Source: Loxodes magnus (lineage: Eukaryota > Ciliophora > Karyorelictea > Loxodida > Loxodidae). From it: a DNA stretch of 64,000 nucleotides. Shown here piece after piece: positions 38,201 to 50,205 of the stretch (its first letter is position 1; the number at the start of each line of letters is the position of its first letter). The notes under the pieces were generated by a model. That model ran no database searches and was not told the origin of the DNA. It was given only the letters and a program-made list of their open reading frames with translations. The DNA is taken from assembly GCA_946699065.1 (NCBI GenBank), contig CAMPDV010000024.1, positions 1,178,001-1,242,000 on the forward strand. Direction: 5' to 3'. Made by a program: the position numbers and the translations under genes.

Positions 38201-41200
38201 ATTGTTTTCCATAAAACTGCACTTACTGAAGGTATTAATTTAAACTATCTCTGCTCTTATAGCTGCTCCTTATTATAAGGCATTATTTTTGTTAAAGTAG
38301 CTATCTTCAAGAAAACTAATATTTGTATTAAATAAGTAAATTGCGCCACCATATGATGCATTGTTTTCCATAAAACTGCAATTACTAAAAAGTTAAATTT
38401 AAACTATCTCTGCTCTTATAGCTCCTCCTCTTTGATTTGCATTATTTTTGTTAAAGTAGCTAGTTTCAAATAAACTAATATTTGTATTAAATAAGTAAAT
38501 TGCTCCGCCATATGAAGCATTGTTTTCTACAAAACTGCAATTACTGAAGGTATTAATTTAAACTATCTCTGCTCTTATAGCTCCTCCTTCTTAATAGGCG
38601 TTATTTTTGTTAAAGTAGCTATCTTCAAGAAAACTAATATTTGTTTTAAGCGAATATATAGCCCCACCTTATTATGCGTTATTTTCTACAAAACTGCACT
38701 TACTGAAGATATTAATTTAAACTATCTCTGCTCTTATAGCTGCTCCTTATTATAAGGCATTATTTTTGTTAAAGTAGTTAGTTTCAAATAAACTTATGTT
38801 TATCTTATATAAATGCAGAGCACCACCATGCCAAGCGTTATTTTCTATAAAACTGCAGCTTTAAAATGTTAATATTGATACTATCTCTATTCTTAGAGCT
38901 CCTCCTCATTGATATGCAATGTTTTTATAAAAGTAACTATTTTTAAAATAACTTATATTTGTATTAAATAAGTAAATTGCGCCACCATATGATGCATTGT
39001 TTTCCATAAAACTGCAATTACTGAAGGTATTAATTTAAACTATCTCTGCTCTTAGAGCTCCTTCTTATTAGGCGTTATTTTTTTTAAAGTAGCTAGTTTC
39101 AAATAAACTAATATTTGTATTAAATAAGTAAATTGCGCCACCATATGATGCATTGTTTTCCATAAAACTGCACTTACTGAAGGTATTAATTTAAACTATC
39201 TCTGCTCTTATAGCTGCTCCTTATTATAAGGCATTATTTTTGTTAAAGTAGCTATCTTCAAGAAAACTAATATTTGTATTAAATAAGTAAATTGCGCCAC
39301 CATATGATGCATTGTTTTCCATAAAACTGCAATTACTAAAAAGTTAAATTTAAACTATCTCTGCTCTTATAGCTCCTCCTCTTTGATTTGCATTATTTTT
39401 GTTAAAGTAGCTAGTTTCAAATAAACTAATATTTGTATTAAATAAGTAAATTGCTCCGCCATATGAAGCATTGTTTTCTACAAAACTGCAATTACTGAAG
39501 GTATTAATTTAAACTATCTCTGCTCTTATAGCTCCTCCTTCTTAATAGGCGTTATTTTTGTTAAAGTAGCTATCTTCAAGAAAACTAATATTTGTTTTAA
39601 GCGAATATATAGCCCCACCTTATTATGCGTTATTTTCTACAAAACTGCACTTACTGAAGATATTAATTTAAACTATCTCTGCTCTTATAGCTGCTCCTTA
39701 TTATAAGGCATTATTTTTGTTAAAGTAACTATTTTTAATTTAACTTATATTGGTATTAAATAAGAAAATTGCGCCACCATTTGAAGCATTATTTTCTACA
39801 AAACTGCAATTACTTAAAATATTAATTGATACCATTTCTGCTCTTATGGCTGCTCCTTATGTGGCATTATTTTTGTTAAAGTAATTATCTTCAAATAAAC
39901 TAATATTTGTATTAAATAAGTAAATTGCGCCACCATTTGTTGCCTTGTTTTCTACAAAACTGCAATTACTGAAGGTATTAATTTAAACTATCTCTGCTCT
40001 TATAGCTCCTCCTTATTAGGCATTATTTTTGTTAAAGTAGCTATTTTCAAGAAAACTAATATTTGTTTTAAGCGAATATATAGCCCCACCTTATTATGCG
40101 TTATTTTCTACAAAACTGCAATTACTTAAAATATTAATCTATACCATTTCTGCTCTTATAGCTGCTCCTTATGTGGCATTATTTTTGTTAAAGTAACTAT
40201 TTTTAATTTAACTTATATTGGTATATAATACGTAAATTGCGCCACCATTTGTTGCATTGTTTTCTACAAAACTGCAATTACTAAAATATTAAATTTAAAC
40301 TATCTCTGCTCTTATAGCTCCTCCTTATTAGGCATTATTTTTGTTAAATACATTATTTTAGAATAAAATAACATTTGTCTTTAAAAAATTTATTGCGCCA
40401 CCATTTTAAGCTTTATTTTCAACAAAGCTGCAATTACTAAATTAATCAATTTAAACTAACTCTGATCTTATAGCTGCTCCTTACTATAAGGCATTATTTT
40501 TATTAAAGTAATTATTTTCAAATAGACTAATATTTGTATTTCGTATTTCTATTTAAGCACCATATGGTGCATTATTTTCTATAAAACTGCAGTTTGAAAA
40601 ATTTTCTATTTTTTTTAAATCTTAAATAAATATTCAACTTAGATTACATTAATTTTTTCAAAAAATGCTATCTTGAATATTTATTAAGCAACCTTTTTAA
40701 AAGATCACTCCTTTTCCTTTGGTCATTTAGTTTTAACTTATGTTGCTTTATTTTATTTCTACTTTTGAATCATTTATAAAAAACATGGATCCGGTATTGA
40801 TCAAGCTATTATTGATTAGCGTTTTATTGATCTTTAGATTAGATTAATCAAATTTAAATTAATCATTTTCTGCGTTATTTTAGGATATAATTGAGTCAGT
40901 TATACTAATATTACTTTTTAAGGTAAATATTATGGATCCAGTATTATTTTAAATTATGCATTAAGTAAACTCTACACTAGATGAGTACACTTAAAAAGCA
41001 AATCTTTTATCTTTTGCTTCTATATTTTTAAATAGCGTGTTGCTTATTAATGCCATTGAACTGTTTAGCTTTATATTTAAATAGAGAGTCTAGCTTTTCT
41101 TCTATATTTCTGAGTTTATAATCGTTAGATTTGATTATTGAGCATCGATGAAATTATTATTTTCATAGTCACATTTAACTTAGCAGTAAGATTGACTAGT

Positions 41201-41659
41201 TATATTAATTTATTATATGCTTAGAGTATCTTATAGGAGTTTAATGTTAACGTTGTAGTTTTATATAAAGATCTCTGCTTTTTGATTTCTATATTTGCAC
41301 ATTGTTGTTTATTACATGTTCTAAGAGCAATCAAATGTCTCTATACTTAATTATATAGATCCATTTCAAGCGCTTCCTCTTCTTATGATTTCACATTCTA
41401 AAGGATTTTATTCATTACAAGTTAGATTGTGAATTTGAGGAGAAAGCAGAAACTTAAATTATTTTAAGCCTCTTAAAAGCTTAAAAGCTTCTATTAATGA
41501 AGTAAGCGGATATTCTATCGTGCCATTCTCGACTAGGAGTTAAAGTTCACTTTTAACTTAAGGAGTTGTAACGTAAACTTTTTATTCCTGGGCCTGTAAA
41601 AAGTAATAAGGGAGAATCAAAATAGTTATAAGGATTTGCCTTGGTGAAGGTATCCACAT
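26291..41659 (-). CDS. Giant beta-helix repeat surface protein with multi-pass membrane domain
   Basis: The ATG at 41,659 opens a signal peptide (hydrophobic core ILITILILPYYFLQA). The same frame then runs more than 15 kb, about 5,120 residues. Residues up to about 4,230 are right-handed beta-helix/pectin-lyase-like repeats: about 53-residue units with two rungs, NA(S/Y)YGGAIYL and (Q)WGGALRTE..., like chlamydial Pmp or protist GGAI repeats. A Cys-rich block follows (CAKGYKGILCDVCEQNW, CQKCL; 28,560-28,230). Then a multi-pass membrane domain (28,220-27,100) carries FGFLIVGYKEEFYYWEFVK, a motif of ciliate surface proteins, and after it a Lys/Gln-rich cytosolic tail. UGA is Trp throughout, including in the repeats. 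It is probably an adhesive or protective surface protein with a possible signalling tail; the role is inferred. The end is uncertain (26,291 is the first plausible UGA). Confidence 0.8.
28960..40600 (-). repeat. Beta-helix coding repeat array, ~159-bp unit
   Basis: Tandem units of about 157-160 bp. Each contains, on the plus strand, an 'agctcctcctc' box, an 'aagtagcta' box, 'aaactaatatttgt', 'gc(g/a)ccacca' and 'tttctataaaactgca'. Units are divergent at 29-32 kb and increasingly similar above 32.3 kb, about 50 in the latter stretch. All keep the reading frame of the giant gene. Confidence 0.9.
34470..40590 (-). repeat. Recent higher-order duplications inside the array (951 bp and 2,529 bp)
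   Basis: A marked unit ('aggcgttatt...agccccaccttattatgcg') recurs at 35,118, 36,069 and 37,020, spaced 951 bp, and again at 38,598 and 39,549, spaced 951 bp. A larger block repeats with a 2,529-bp offset: 36,329 to 38,858, 37,020 to 39,549 and 37,192 to 39,721. Both periods are multiples of three, and the copies look nearly identical at DNA level, so the expansion is recent and frame-preserving. Confidence 0.85.
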
Positions 41660-42250
41660 TTTATAAAATGGAGAGTAAAAAGAGATTTAATTATTAAATT
41701 AAATCTAACTTATTTTTTATAAGATGGAAGACTTTTATCTACACTTCTTTATAATTTAATTACTTTTTCATTTCTGTTTAAGTCAAATCAATTTGAATAA
41801 GACTTATTCTACATAAAAATGACTAATGAAATAACTTTCTTGCTTAAGTGCTAAAATTTCATTAGGAAATGATTTTACTCTTTTTATGCTTTGAATTAAT
41901 GTGAGCTTTAATCTACCTAATATAAAATAAGGTTGTAAAGGAATTTGATAGTTAGCTAATTAATTTTTTTCAATTCTTCCTTGAGTAATTAACTGATTAA
42001 ATTTGAATGAGGATTTTAATTATAGTTGTTGAGAAAGAGTTATAAAGTGTATGGTATCTTTACTAATAGAAAATTTACTCAGTTAAATCTATAGAACTAA
42101 AAGCTAGAAATCTAGAAAATTAAAAGAGAATCCAGAAAGATAAAAGCAGAAAATTTATTTTTCTTAATTAAATATTAATGACAGCACATTAGGCTAAAGG
42201 TTTTAAGGTACTATCTATTCTAATTCTATTACTAATTAAAGAGATAGAAT
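41660..42250. other. Spacer between the giant gene and the PG-rich repeat gene
   Basis: AT-rich, no gene seen. It would hold the giant gene's promoter (divergent with the plus-strand gene). Confidence 0.5.
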
Positions 42251-44813
42251 TGGTTTGCTAGAATTATTGGCATTATGGTTCTTAGTGTAAAAGACCTAAT
42301 TTCTGGATTGGGTAATTTTATTTAAAATAATACTAGAAAGCTTTCAATCACAAACCGCTCAAACTAGTAGAACTTTATGGGTTGTTGGTATAGAAAATGA
42401 TATGATGAAAAGCAAATAGCTTCATTATATGCGGGTTTTGGATCTCCGGAACTATCAAGCTTATAAGAGAAAGAATACAAGTTTTCCTGTTGGATATGGA
42501 TTTTTTGATTTTGTAGTTATTATGCCGCTTCTGCTGTTTTAGCAACTTATAATGGAAAGCTATTCCTTAGTGTCCTTTAAAATTTTAAGACTTAACTGAG
42601 TTACCTGAGGAAGTAATAAAATTCCTTTAATGCCCTCTAGTGAAGCATAAAAGTAAGTAACACATTTTTAAACAACCACAATGAGAGTCCGATAAACTGG
42701 ATCAGTACTAGCTCCTGATTAATATTCAATAGTACCTTAAAAATTTTAAGATAGAATAAAAATGCCAACTTTTGGTTACTTAAGACACATTACTAGTGTG
42801 TAATCTAGATCTAAAAATAAATGTTTATTAGTTATTCGAAACCTTAGCTAGTAAAATACAGGAATTATAAGCGCTAAAGTTAAGTTAGATCCTTTAACAA
42901 AATTGTCTAAATGTTTCGGATATGTAAAATTTACAACATCTAAATATGCTTTAGAGCGTTAACTCGATTATAAAACTATCTTGTGGAGATATAACAATGA
43001 GATTAGTCATGCAACATCAAGAAAAATTTACGGTATCGAATAGAAGTTGGTAGCACTTCCAAATCATTCATAAGACGAACTTCAAGAAGTTATGGTGATA
43101 CAAAAGGATCAACTGTATTAGTTCAAGGATTAGACTTCAAATTTTCGAATGAGTAGACTATATTTAATTAATTCTTGTAGTTAGGAGAGATTGAAAAAGT
43201 TAAGACATTTACTATTTATGGGTGTACTTTTGCGAATTTTAAATCCTAGTATTACACTGAATATACCGTTACAGCCTTGCAATAGGTAGAGTAAAGTAAC
43301 TCGAATATTAATGGGTGCAAAGTAGGAGATTCATTCAGTTTAATAAATAATCTGGTCTAACCTCAAAAAGAGGGGCATTTGCTTAGTAGCATGTCCAATA
43401 AACTTTAACGAAAAGTATGTTGCTATTTTAAAATATTCACACTTTAATTATTTTAAAAAATATTACAATACTAATAACATCAAAATCTTTAAATGAAAAA
43501 CCTATATTCCCAGTATCTCCAGACAATTTTTTAAGCTCTAAAATTAAATTTAGTAGCAATTATTTCTTCTTCCAATAATACTTAATCAAAAATCTTCTTA
43601 TCTAGCATTCTCTTATTTAATTAAAGAAAAATAAATATTATACCAGTATTAAATTACATAAGAGCTAAGAAAAGTTAATAGTTATACTCAAGTACTAGAA
43701 TATATAAATAAATTAAACTAATTATCATAAAAGATAAATCATTAATACCTATTTTCTTTATCATGCAAAAACACGTTAAAAATCTTTATTTTGACGTTTC
43801 TAAATAAAGATCATCATTTTATTATTTAGATGTCTATTTCCTTTTTAAATGAAAGAGATATAGATTAAGAGGTAAAATATAGTAAAGATATATATCTCAG
43901 GATTTTTAAAAAAGAAGAATTAGAGGTAGTTAAAAGATATTTAGGAGGTTAGTATATTGCTATTAGTTTGCATTTGAGAAAGAATCGCTTTTTTTCAAGA
44001 ACTGATAGAAAATTTTAACAGCCTGTTGGTAATGAAATAGGGACTGGTATATATTTAGGTCTTTCAGATTATTAAAATAAATCTGCATTTTCTCCGTTTA
44101 ATTCTCTAGCTAATAAGAATACTGCATTTACTAGTACTGAAACTACACATAATTCTGGAGCTTATTTTTTACCTGGATTGGGAACTCCTGACGTAAGTTA
44201 AGGATTTTTTGGAATTAAATAAAATTTAATTTTTGCCTCTAATAATAAAGATTTAATGAAAAGGTTAATGCAATGATGTCAGGTCTAGGGTAATATAAAA
44301 TAAAGTAAAAATGACATCTGAAAATAGTTACAGCATAAGGTAGAATATTATAAAACTAAATTAATTAAAATTGCCATATGCATCGAAAATTTCAAGTCAT
44401 GATTAAATATATGGATATTATGAAACTGCAGCATGGGATTTGAAAAAAATCTATACATATATTAGTGGAAAAAAGGAGATATATTTGGTTTTGGATATTA
44501 CGAAACTAACTCTTAAATTTTTAAAGCTCAATAAAGAACTAGCTGAAGCAAATTCAAAACTAGAAGATTATAACAGTAAAACTAAAGCACAGATGAAATG
44601 CTAGAATCAGGTTGCTATTCTAACTAAAAATTTGATGTTGCTTCTTTATAAAATTTCAGGCCAAATACTAATTTTGTATCAAGAACAAAACGAGACTCTA
44701 CATTCTTAACTAAAACTCTAACTTTAAATGATCTCAATCATATTAAGATTCAAATAAAATTGAAGAATCTGTAGGAGAAAGTAATTATGACTTAGTTCAG
44801 GGACTTGGAGCTT

Positions 44814-45352
44814 ATTATAATGCTGAAAGTTACTAATTTTTCTAGTAGAAACCAGTTCCATATAAAAATCTATCTTTTGCAAGCACAAAGAAAGATCTAA
44901 ATGGGAAGGAAATATAAAATAATCAGAACTTTCAGAAAATTAAATTTGTGGAGATCTAGAAAACCTATTTATTACAAGAAACCAAATTACTCAAAAGCTC
45001 CTTTATCTATAAATAAAGCTCGATTTGAAGTAATTTAAGAAGAGTAGCCAAGTCCAGGAGCTTATTAAATAGCAAGTTTAGTTGAAGATTTAAATAAAAA
45101 ATGATAGGAAAACATTGAGTTTTGGATGTACAGAAATAGATTTGTTTATAAGCAAGATTAAAATACTCCTGCCCTCGGCTTTTATCCACTTGATGCACAT
45201 AAAAGAATAGGACTTTACAACTCTGTAAGTCGTAAGGTTAATTAAATGTTTTTGAGTACAAAAAACAGACATCTGCAACAATTTAAGAAAATTTAAGAAA
45301 AACCAGTTCCTAGAAGTTGCAAAGTTAAAGATAATTATTATAATTTAATTGT
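44814..45352. repeat. Inverted repeat, left arm
   Basis: The reverse complement of this segment is at 46,881-47,425 with high identity. It includes the PSPGAY and GFYPLDAHKR repeats of the PG-rich gene. Confidence 0.85.
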
Positions 45353-45371
45353 CATCTACTGGTGCAATTGG

Positions 45372-45652
45372 ACATCCACTTCAATCTAACATGAAAGTAA
45401 AAGAGGTACATTTTAATTAATAACGCCAGATTCGTTGGAAATTAAGAAGCCATCGTAGGATCAAGCACTTATGAACCAAAGGAGATAATAAAAACTAGAA
45501 ATAGCATATCAAAATATAATGCTTTCATAAGCAGAGTAAATTATTAATATAGGCAATAAGATGGGAACCAACATCAGGGAATTTGTCCGTATCAGGACCT
45601 GGAACATATGCGGAGAATGAGCTAGAAAGAGGACAGAACAAGAGAATCTTCA
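45372..45652. repeat. Two sub-blocks between the arm and the centre (left half)
   Basis: Block D (45,372-45,485) reappears in the right half in the same orientation, while block C (45,487-45,652) reappears inverted. Both encode PG-rich motifs in the left half. Confidence 0.8.
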
Positions 45653-46587
45653 GTATAAATTTTTCATTTCACATAACTATAAACATCTATGTACTGATGA
45701 ATCCAAAAAACTATTAGGATGCAATAAACTGCTGAATGATTTAATTCTTGCTTTACATTTGCTAAAATTTGGTTCTTAGATCTCATATTACATCCCAAAG
45801 CTCGTTAAGTATTAATTCATCTGATTATTTTTTTGTTTGTATTTAAGAAATTATATCTGAAATTAGAATCTTCAAAATTCATTTCTTAGTATTCAGTTTG
45901 CAATTTTAAATATCGCATTCGTTTGTCGGATACTCAAATTTTTAAGACTTTAGACTAGAAACTGAATTGAGTTTAGAAGAAGTCACATCAACGGTTTTGG
46001 TGGCTAAACATTACCCATAGGTTTAAAAATTAGGGGTTTAGGAGAGCAAATTATTATTTTGATACTCTCTTTTTATCTTCTTGTGACTAAGAAATATCAA
46101 TGGCCTTCTCAATAGAATGCACCAAGAACAAGAGGATAAAAGTAAGAAAAATTTTAAGAAGCATTAATTAAAAATTAATAAATGAGATTTACTTATATTT
46201 GAATCTATATAGAAACATAGAGCTATCAAAGAAAGTAAATAATTACAAATGTTATCAACTTTCTTATCCCATTGAGTTTTTACTGATAAATAATTATTTT
46301 TTTCAATTATTATTTCTTTAATGTATAATCTTAGATCAAATTTTTCTTTTACAATTTCGAAATTTCGAATAATGTAAATTTATTTTTAGAAAAAATCAAA
46401 GTTAAATTAATTAGACCTTTGAATTGTTGATAATCACTCGAATTAATTCGAGATCTAATAATAAGATAAAGATAACTTTAGTATAATTATTGCCACCTAA
46501 TTACTTAATAAATACTGTTGTATAGATTATCCGTGAGTCTAATGGAACTACTGTTTTGCTATGTTTGCTATATAATATATGGAATTT
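45653..46587. other. Unique centre of the inverted duplication, no gene seen
   Basis: AT-rich single-copy spacer between the two C blocks. No PG-rich motif or other recognisable coding sequence. Confidence 0.5.
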
Positions 46588-46876
46588 TCTCTTGTTCTGT
46601 CCTCTTTCTAGCTCATTCTCCGCATATGTTCCAGGTCCTGATACGGACAAATTCCCTGATGTTGGTTCCCATCTTATTGCCTATATTAATAATTTACTCT
46701 GCTTATGAAAGCATTATATTTTGATATGCTTTTTCTAGTATTTATTTACTGTGGCAAGTATACATCCACTTCAATCTAACATGAAAACAAAGAGGTATAT
46801 TTTAATTCATAACGCCAGATTCGTTGAAAATTAAGAAGCCACCGTAGGACCAAGCACTTATGAACCAAAGGAGAAA
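46588..46876. repeat. Inverted C block and direct D block (right half)
   Basis: 46,588-46,746 is the reverse complement of 45,487-45,652. 46,760-46,876 is a direct copy of 45,372-45,485, and in this copy the motif reads VGPSTYEPKE, closer to consensus than the left VGSSTYEPKE. Confidence 0.8.
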
Positions 46877-46880
46877 ATGG

Positions 46881-47425
46881 CAATTAAATTATAATAATTA
46901 TCTTTAACTTTGGAACTTCCAGGAACTGGTTTTTCTTAAATTTTCTTAAATTGTTGCAGATGTCTGTTTTTTGTACTCAAAAACATTTAATTAGCCTTAC
47001 GACTTACAGAGTTGTAAAGTCCTATTCTTTTATGTGCATCAAGTGGATAAAAGCCGAGGGCAGGAGTATTTTAATCTTGCTTATAAACAAATCTATTTCT
47101 GTACATCCAAAACTCAATTTTTTCCTATCATTTTTTTATTTAAATCTTCAACTAAACTTGCTATTTAATAAGCTCCTGGACTTGGCTACTCTTCTTAAAT
47201 TACTTCAAATCGAGCTTTATTGATAGATAAAAAAGCTTTTGAGTAATTTGGTTTCTTGTAATAAATAGGTTTTCTAGATCTCCACAAATTTAATTTTCTG
47301 AAAGTTCTGATTATTTTATATTTCCTTCCCATTTAGATCTTTCTTTGTGCTTGCAAAAGATAGATTTTTATATGGAACTGGTTTCTACTAGAAAAATTAG
47401 TATCTTTCAGCATTATAATACATTC
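46881..47425. repeat. Inverted repeat, right arm
   Basis: Reverse complement of 44,814-45,352. Any coding sense of the PG-rich gene is therefore on the minus strand here; the plus-strand open frame at 46,951 is its antisense. Confidence 0.85.
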
Positions 47426-47684
47426 TTAAATTTTTGCTTTTTTATAGGTAATTCTTAATACTTCTCATTAACTAGATTTTTATTATAAAATATATAATTT
47501 AATATTTAAGATTTATATCAAGTGTATATTATACAATTTATACTATCAATATTTTTAATTGGATGCTTATTTCTTAATGGTAATCAATATTTCTCTAGAT
47601 AAATCACATAAAGCATATTTATTACACTTAAAAATGATGAAATGATTGTTGCTAAATTTAAACTTACAGATATAAATAAATTAA

Positions 47685-48092
47685 TTAATTAATTAAATTA
47701 GCATGGTACCACCATTATTTGGTTCACCACGAAAAAATAAAGAAACAAAATTTAGTTATTAATAATAGGCTAAAAATGTTTCTAGCTTTATCTGGTCTTT
47801 TTGCTTCTTTTCTTCTTCTCTCCGTTTTTATAATAAAAATTGATTGTCTTCACTCTTCAAATTATTGTAATTCTTCAAAAGGCTGGAGTTAGAAGGAGTT
47901 ATAGAAAATTCCAATATATATGTCAAATGACTCGATTAGGTTATTTCTTCTAAGTTATTTTAAACTCAGACATATCTTTGTTGTTTCCCATTTCCTGATC
48001 AGAATAGCGAAATGTAAAATCTGGATAACTCTGAGATCTTGATTTCGGTTCCCTCTAGTCGACTAGTAACCAGAATCTATTAAAAAAATGAA
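47685..48092. repeat. Dispersed repeat, shorter copy
   Basis: It matches 8085-8640 from the AATTAATTAATT start through 'gataactctgagatct' to 'cgactag-taaccagaatct', but lacks the ~115 bp present there after 'ttcggttccctc'. Same orientation as the first copy. Confidence 0.75.
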
Positions 48093-48768
48093 TACATATA
48101 ATATTACTATCAAGTAACGATAATATTTCTGCCACTAATTACATAAAAAGTGATAAATATATAATAGAATACTATAAATGCCTTATTTTAGAAGTAAATA
48201 AACTCTAAGGAAATTCTATAATATAATAATCAAATTTGATTTTAAAATACTTTACATAATATCTCAGTTATTACTATTAAAATTTCTAACTTTAAGAATT
48301 CAGCAAATTAATAGAGATAATTCAACTAAAAGGATAGTATATCTACTGTTAATATCTAGCTAATTTGCTTAAAGCAATTATTTTAGATTTAAATAAAATG
48401 AAGATTTGATAATCATTCTAGCTAGAATTTAAATTAACAAATAGCAATTTAACTTTCATTATATATTAGCTTCTTAAGACTAACTTAAATGGTATTATTT
48501 GCAAATAGGGTTTAAACTATTAGCAAGTTAAAGATACTTTTCCTTGATTTTTGAACTAAAATAGAATAGGTTAGATCTACTATATTATATCTAATTACTT
48601 ATTTCATCCTTATTTTAACTTTTTATCATAATCTTTAATTTGAGTCCTTGCTATTCGATAAAACTATATAGGTGTATAAAGTAAACTAAAAAGGTTTGAA
48701 TTAAAGCAAGTTAAAGGATAAAAGATAGTTCTTAGTATTTAATTTAAAGGATTTATTTTTAATAAAAC
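48093..48768. other. Spacer upstream of the MYB gene
   Basis: AT-rich, no gene or recognisable element seen. Confidence 0.55.
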
Positions 48769-50205
48769 ATGAGGATTAATAGATTTATGCAGACGCAGGA
48801 TTTAAATGAAGAGGGAGTATAGCATGTTTACAAAAAAAGGCTTGTTAACAAGAATTTGACTTAATTTGAAAGGAAAACATTCATTCAAAATTAGATACCT
48901 AAGAGATCAGATTCTCTTGACAAGCAGTTTGACTATTATAATAAATTAGAATGCTCGTGATAAGAAAATCCTTATAGGAATATAGTGAGTGTACCTGATT
49001 CAATGAATGAAAAAGAATTTTTGAAAACTTAATTGCAACTGAGAGGATCTAGTTATTCATTTTTCCTGGGTTAAAGCTTTTTATAATATCAGAATCAAAA
49101 TTAAGAGAATTAGTAAATATGTATGCCTTTACAATAACTTCAAGAGGAAGTTGAAGAAAGTGACGAATAAGAAGAACATAAAGTGCTTAAAAAGTAAAGA
49201 TCAAAGTCTTAAGGAAAAATAGTGCTTAAGCCTTAGAGAAATTAAGGTGACTACAATAATTCCAATCGTTTTTCTTCTTAGTAAAAATGAATTGAGGAAG
49301 AAGATTAGTTATTAATCTAATATAGGACTGAGGATCCATAATTGAAATGGCACTAGCTGAGAGATATATTAAACAGCTAGATTCATAATGGCGAATAAGT
49401 AAGGAATGGAAAGAACATTCGTGAGAGATGAAATAATCATTTAGATCCTTCTCTTAAAAAATGTGTTTGGGCTATTGAAGAAGATCTAATCATACTTAAA
49501 AAAATTCAAGAATTTGGGTTCATTAAATGATCGTTAATTGCAAAATTCATTGAAGGAAGAAACGAAAATTAAACTAGAAATAGAGGAAAAATGCTAATTA
49601 AATAGTTGTAAAAAAATGGCTTAGACGTTTTTCAAATAGATGTTAATTAAATTGTAGTAACCTTAAATAAGTAATCAAATGAGACTCTCCATGAAAACTA
49701 GAACAAAAAAGATAAAAAATTTAACGATAGAAATAAGATTTAACTTAAGTTGAATAAAGTCAAAATTAATTAGTAAATTGATCTGCAATAAGAAGGTGCA
49801 AAGGCCTAGCCAGCTTGTAGTTCTGAAGTGCAAACTCCTTAACTTTATAACGAAATATTATAGACAAACATCTTATTCCAAGAGGAAGAAAAAATTGAAC
49901 AAGAATATTAGATATAGATGCAAATTAGTTAGGAGGAGATAAAGCCTGAACCGTAAACTTTCTAAGGATCGGGTGTAGTTGAGAAAGATCTAAAAGAACT
50001 TACTGTTGATGAAATATTTGACTCAGAAGACCAAAAGTGTATTATATTAAATAAATGAAACAAAAATGAGCTATAGCAAGATAGTTCAGAATTAAGGTTG
50101 TTTGAAGGATAAAATGTAAGCAATTTCGTATACAAAAATCAAAACTCAAGCGATTTGCCTGCCACTGAAGATATTTTTGATTATTTAGGTCAAGAAAAAC
50201 AATGA
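48769..50205 (+). CDS. R2R3-type MYB DNA-binding protein
   Basis: ATG at 48,769 to UGA at 50,203, 478 residues, no intron needed. Two adjacent MYB repeats occupy about residues 173-285. Repeat 1: KWIEEEDQLL ... KWHQLRDIL ... NGKNIRERWNNHLDPSL. Repeat 2: VWAIEEDLIILKKIQEFG ... KWSLIAKFIEGR ... NRGKML. Conserved MYB tryptophans are encoded by UGA at residues 174, 221 and 254 and by UGG at others. Flanks are Gln/Glu/Lys-rich and probably disordered; a DEQEEHKVLKK stretch precedes the repeats. It should bind DNA in the nucleus as a transcription regulator, or as a CDC5/telomere-type MYB; the target is unknown. The kelch gene follows on the same strand after 333 bp. Confidence 0.92.

Larger units (their letters stand above)
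42250..45660 (+). pseudogene. Sperm-tail PG-rich repeat (STPGR) protein, frame-broken
   Basis: Plus-strand segments carry the PGPGxY-type motif of SHIPPO/ODF3-STPG proteins: ISGLGNF (42,305), VLAPDQYSIVPQKF (42,700), GNEIGTGIYLG (44,028), THNSGAYFLPGLGTP (44,150), MMSGLGQYKI (44,275), FGFGYYETN (44,490), ESGCYSNQKFDVAS (44,605), VQGLGAYYNAESY (44,798), EEQPSPGAYQIAS (45,040), TPALGFYPLDAHKR (45,170), VGSSTYEPKE (45,450), SVSGPGTYAENELERG (45,590). Neighbouring motifs are often in different frames, so either many short introns or decay must be assumed. In the family these proteins bind inside or along ciliary microtubules. Part of it is copied in inverted form at 46.6-47.4 kb. Confidence 0.55.

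Noticed and set aside
34470..40590. CRISPR-like or satellite array
   Set aside because: The repeats are long, contiguous, lack spacers and keep one protein reading frame.
45007..47223. Matching short proteins on opposite strands at 45,090-45,281 and 46,951-47,223
   Set aside because: They are antisense to the PG-rich repeat segments in the two arms of the inverted duplication, and are alike only because the DNA is duplicated.
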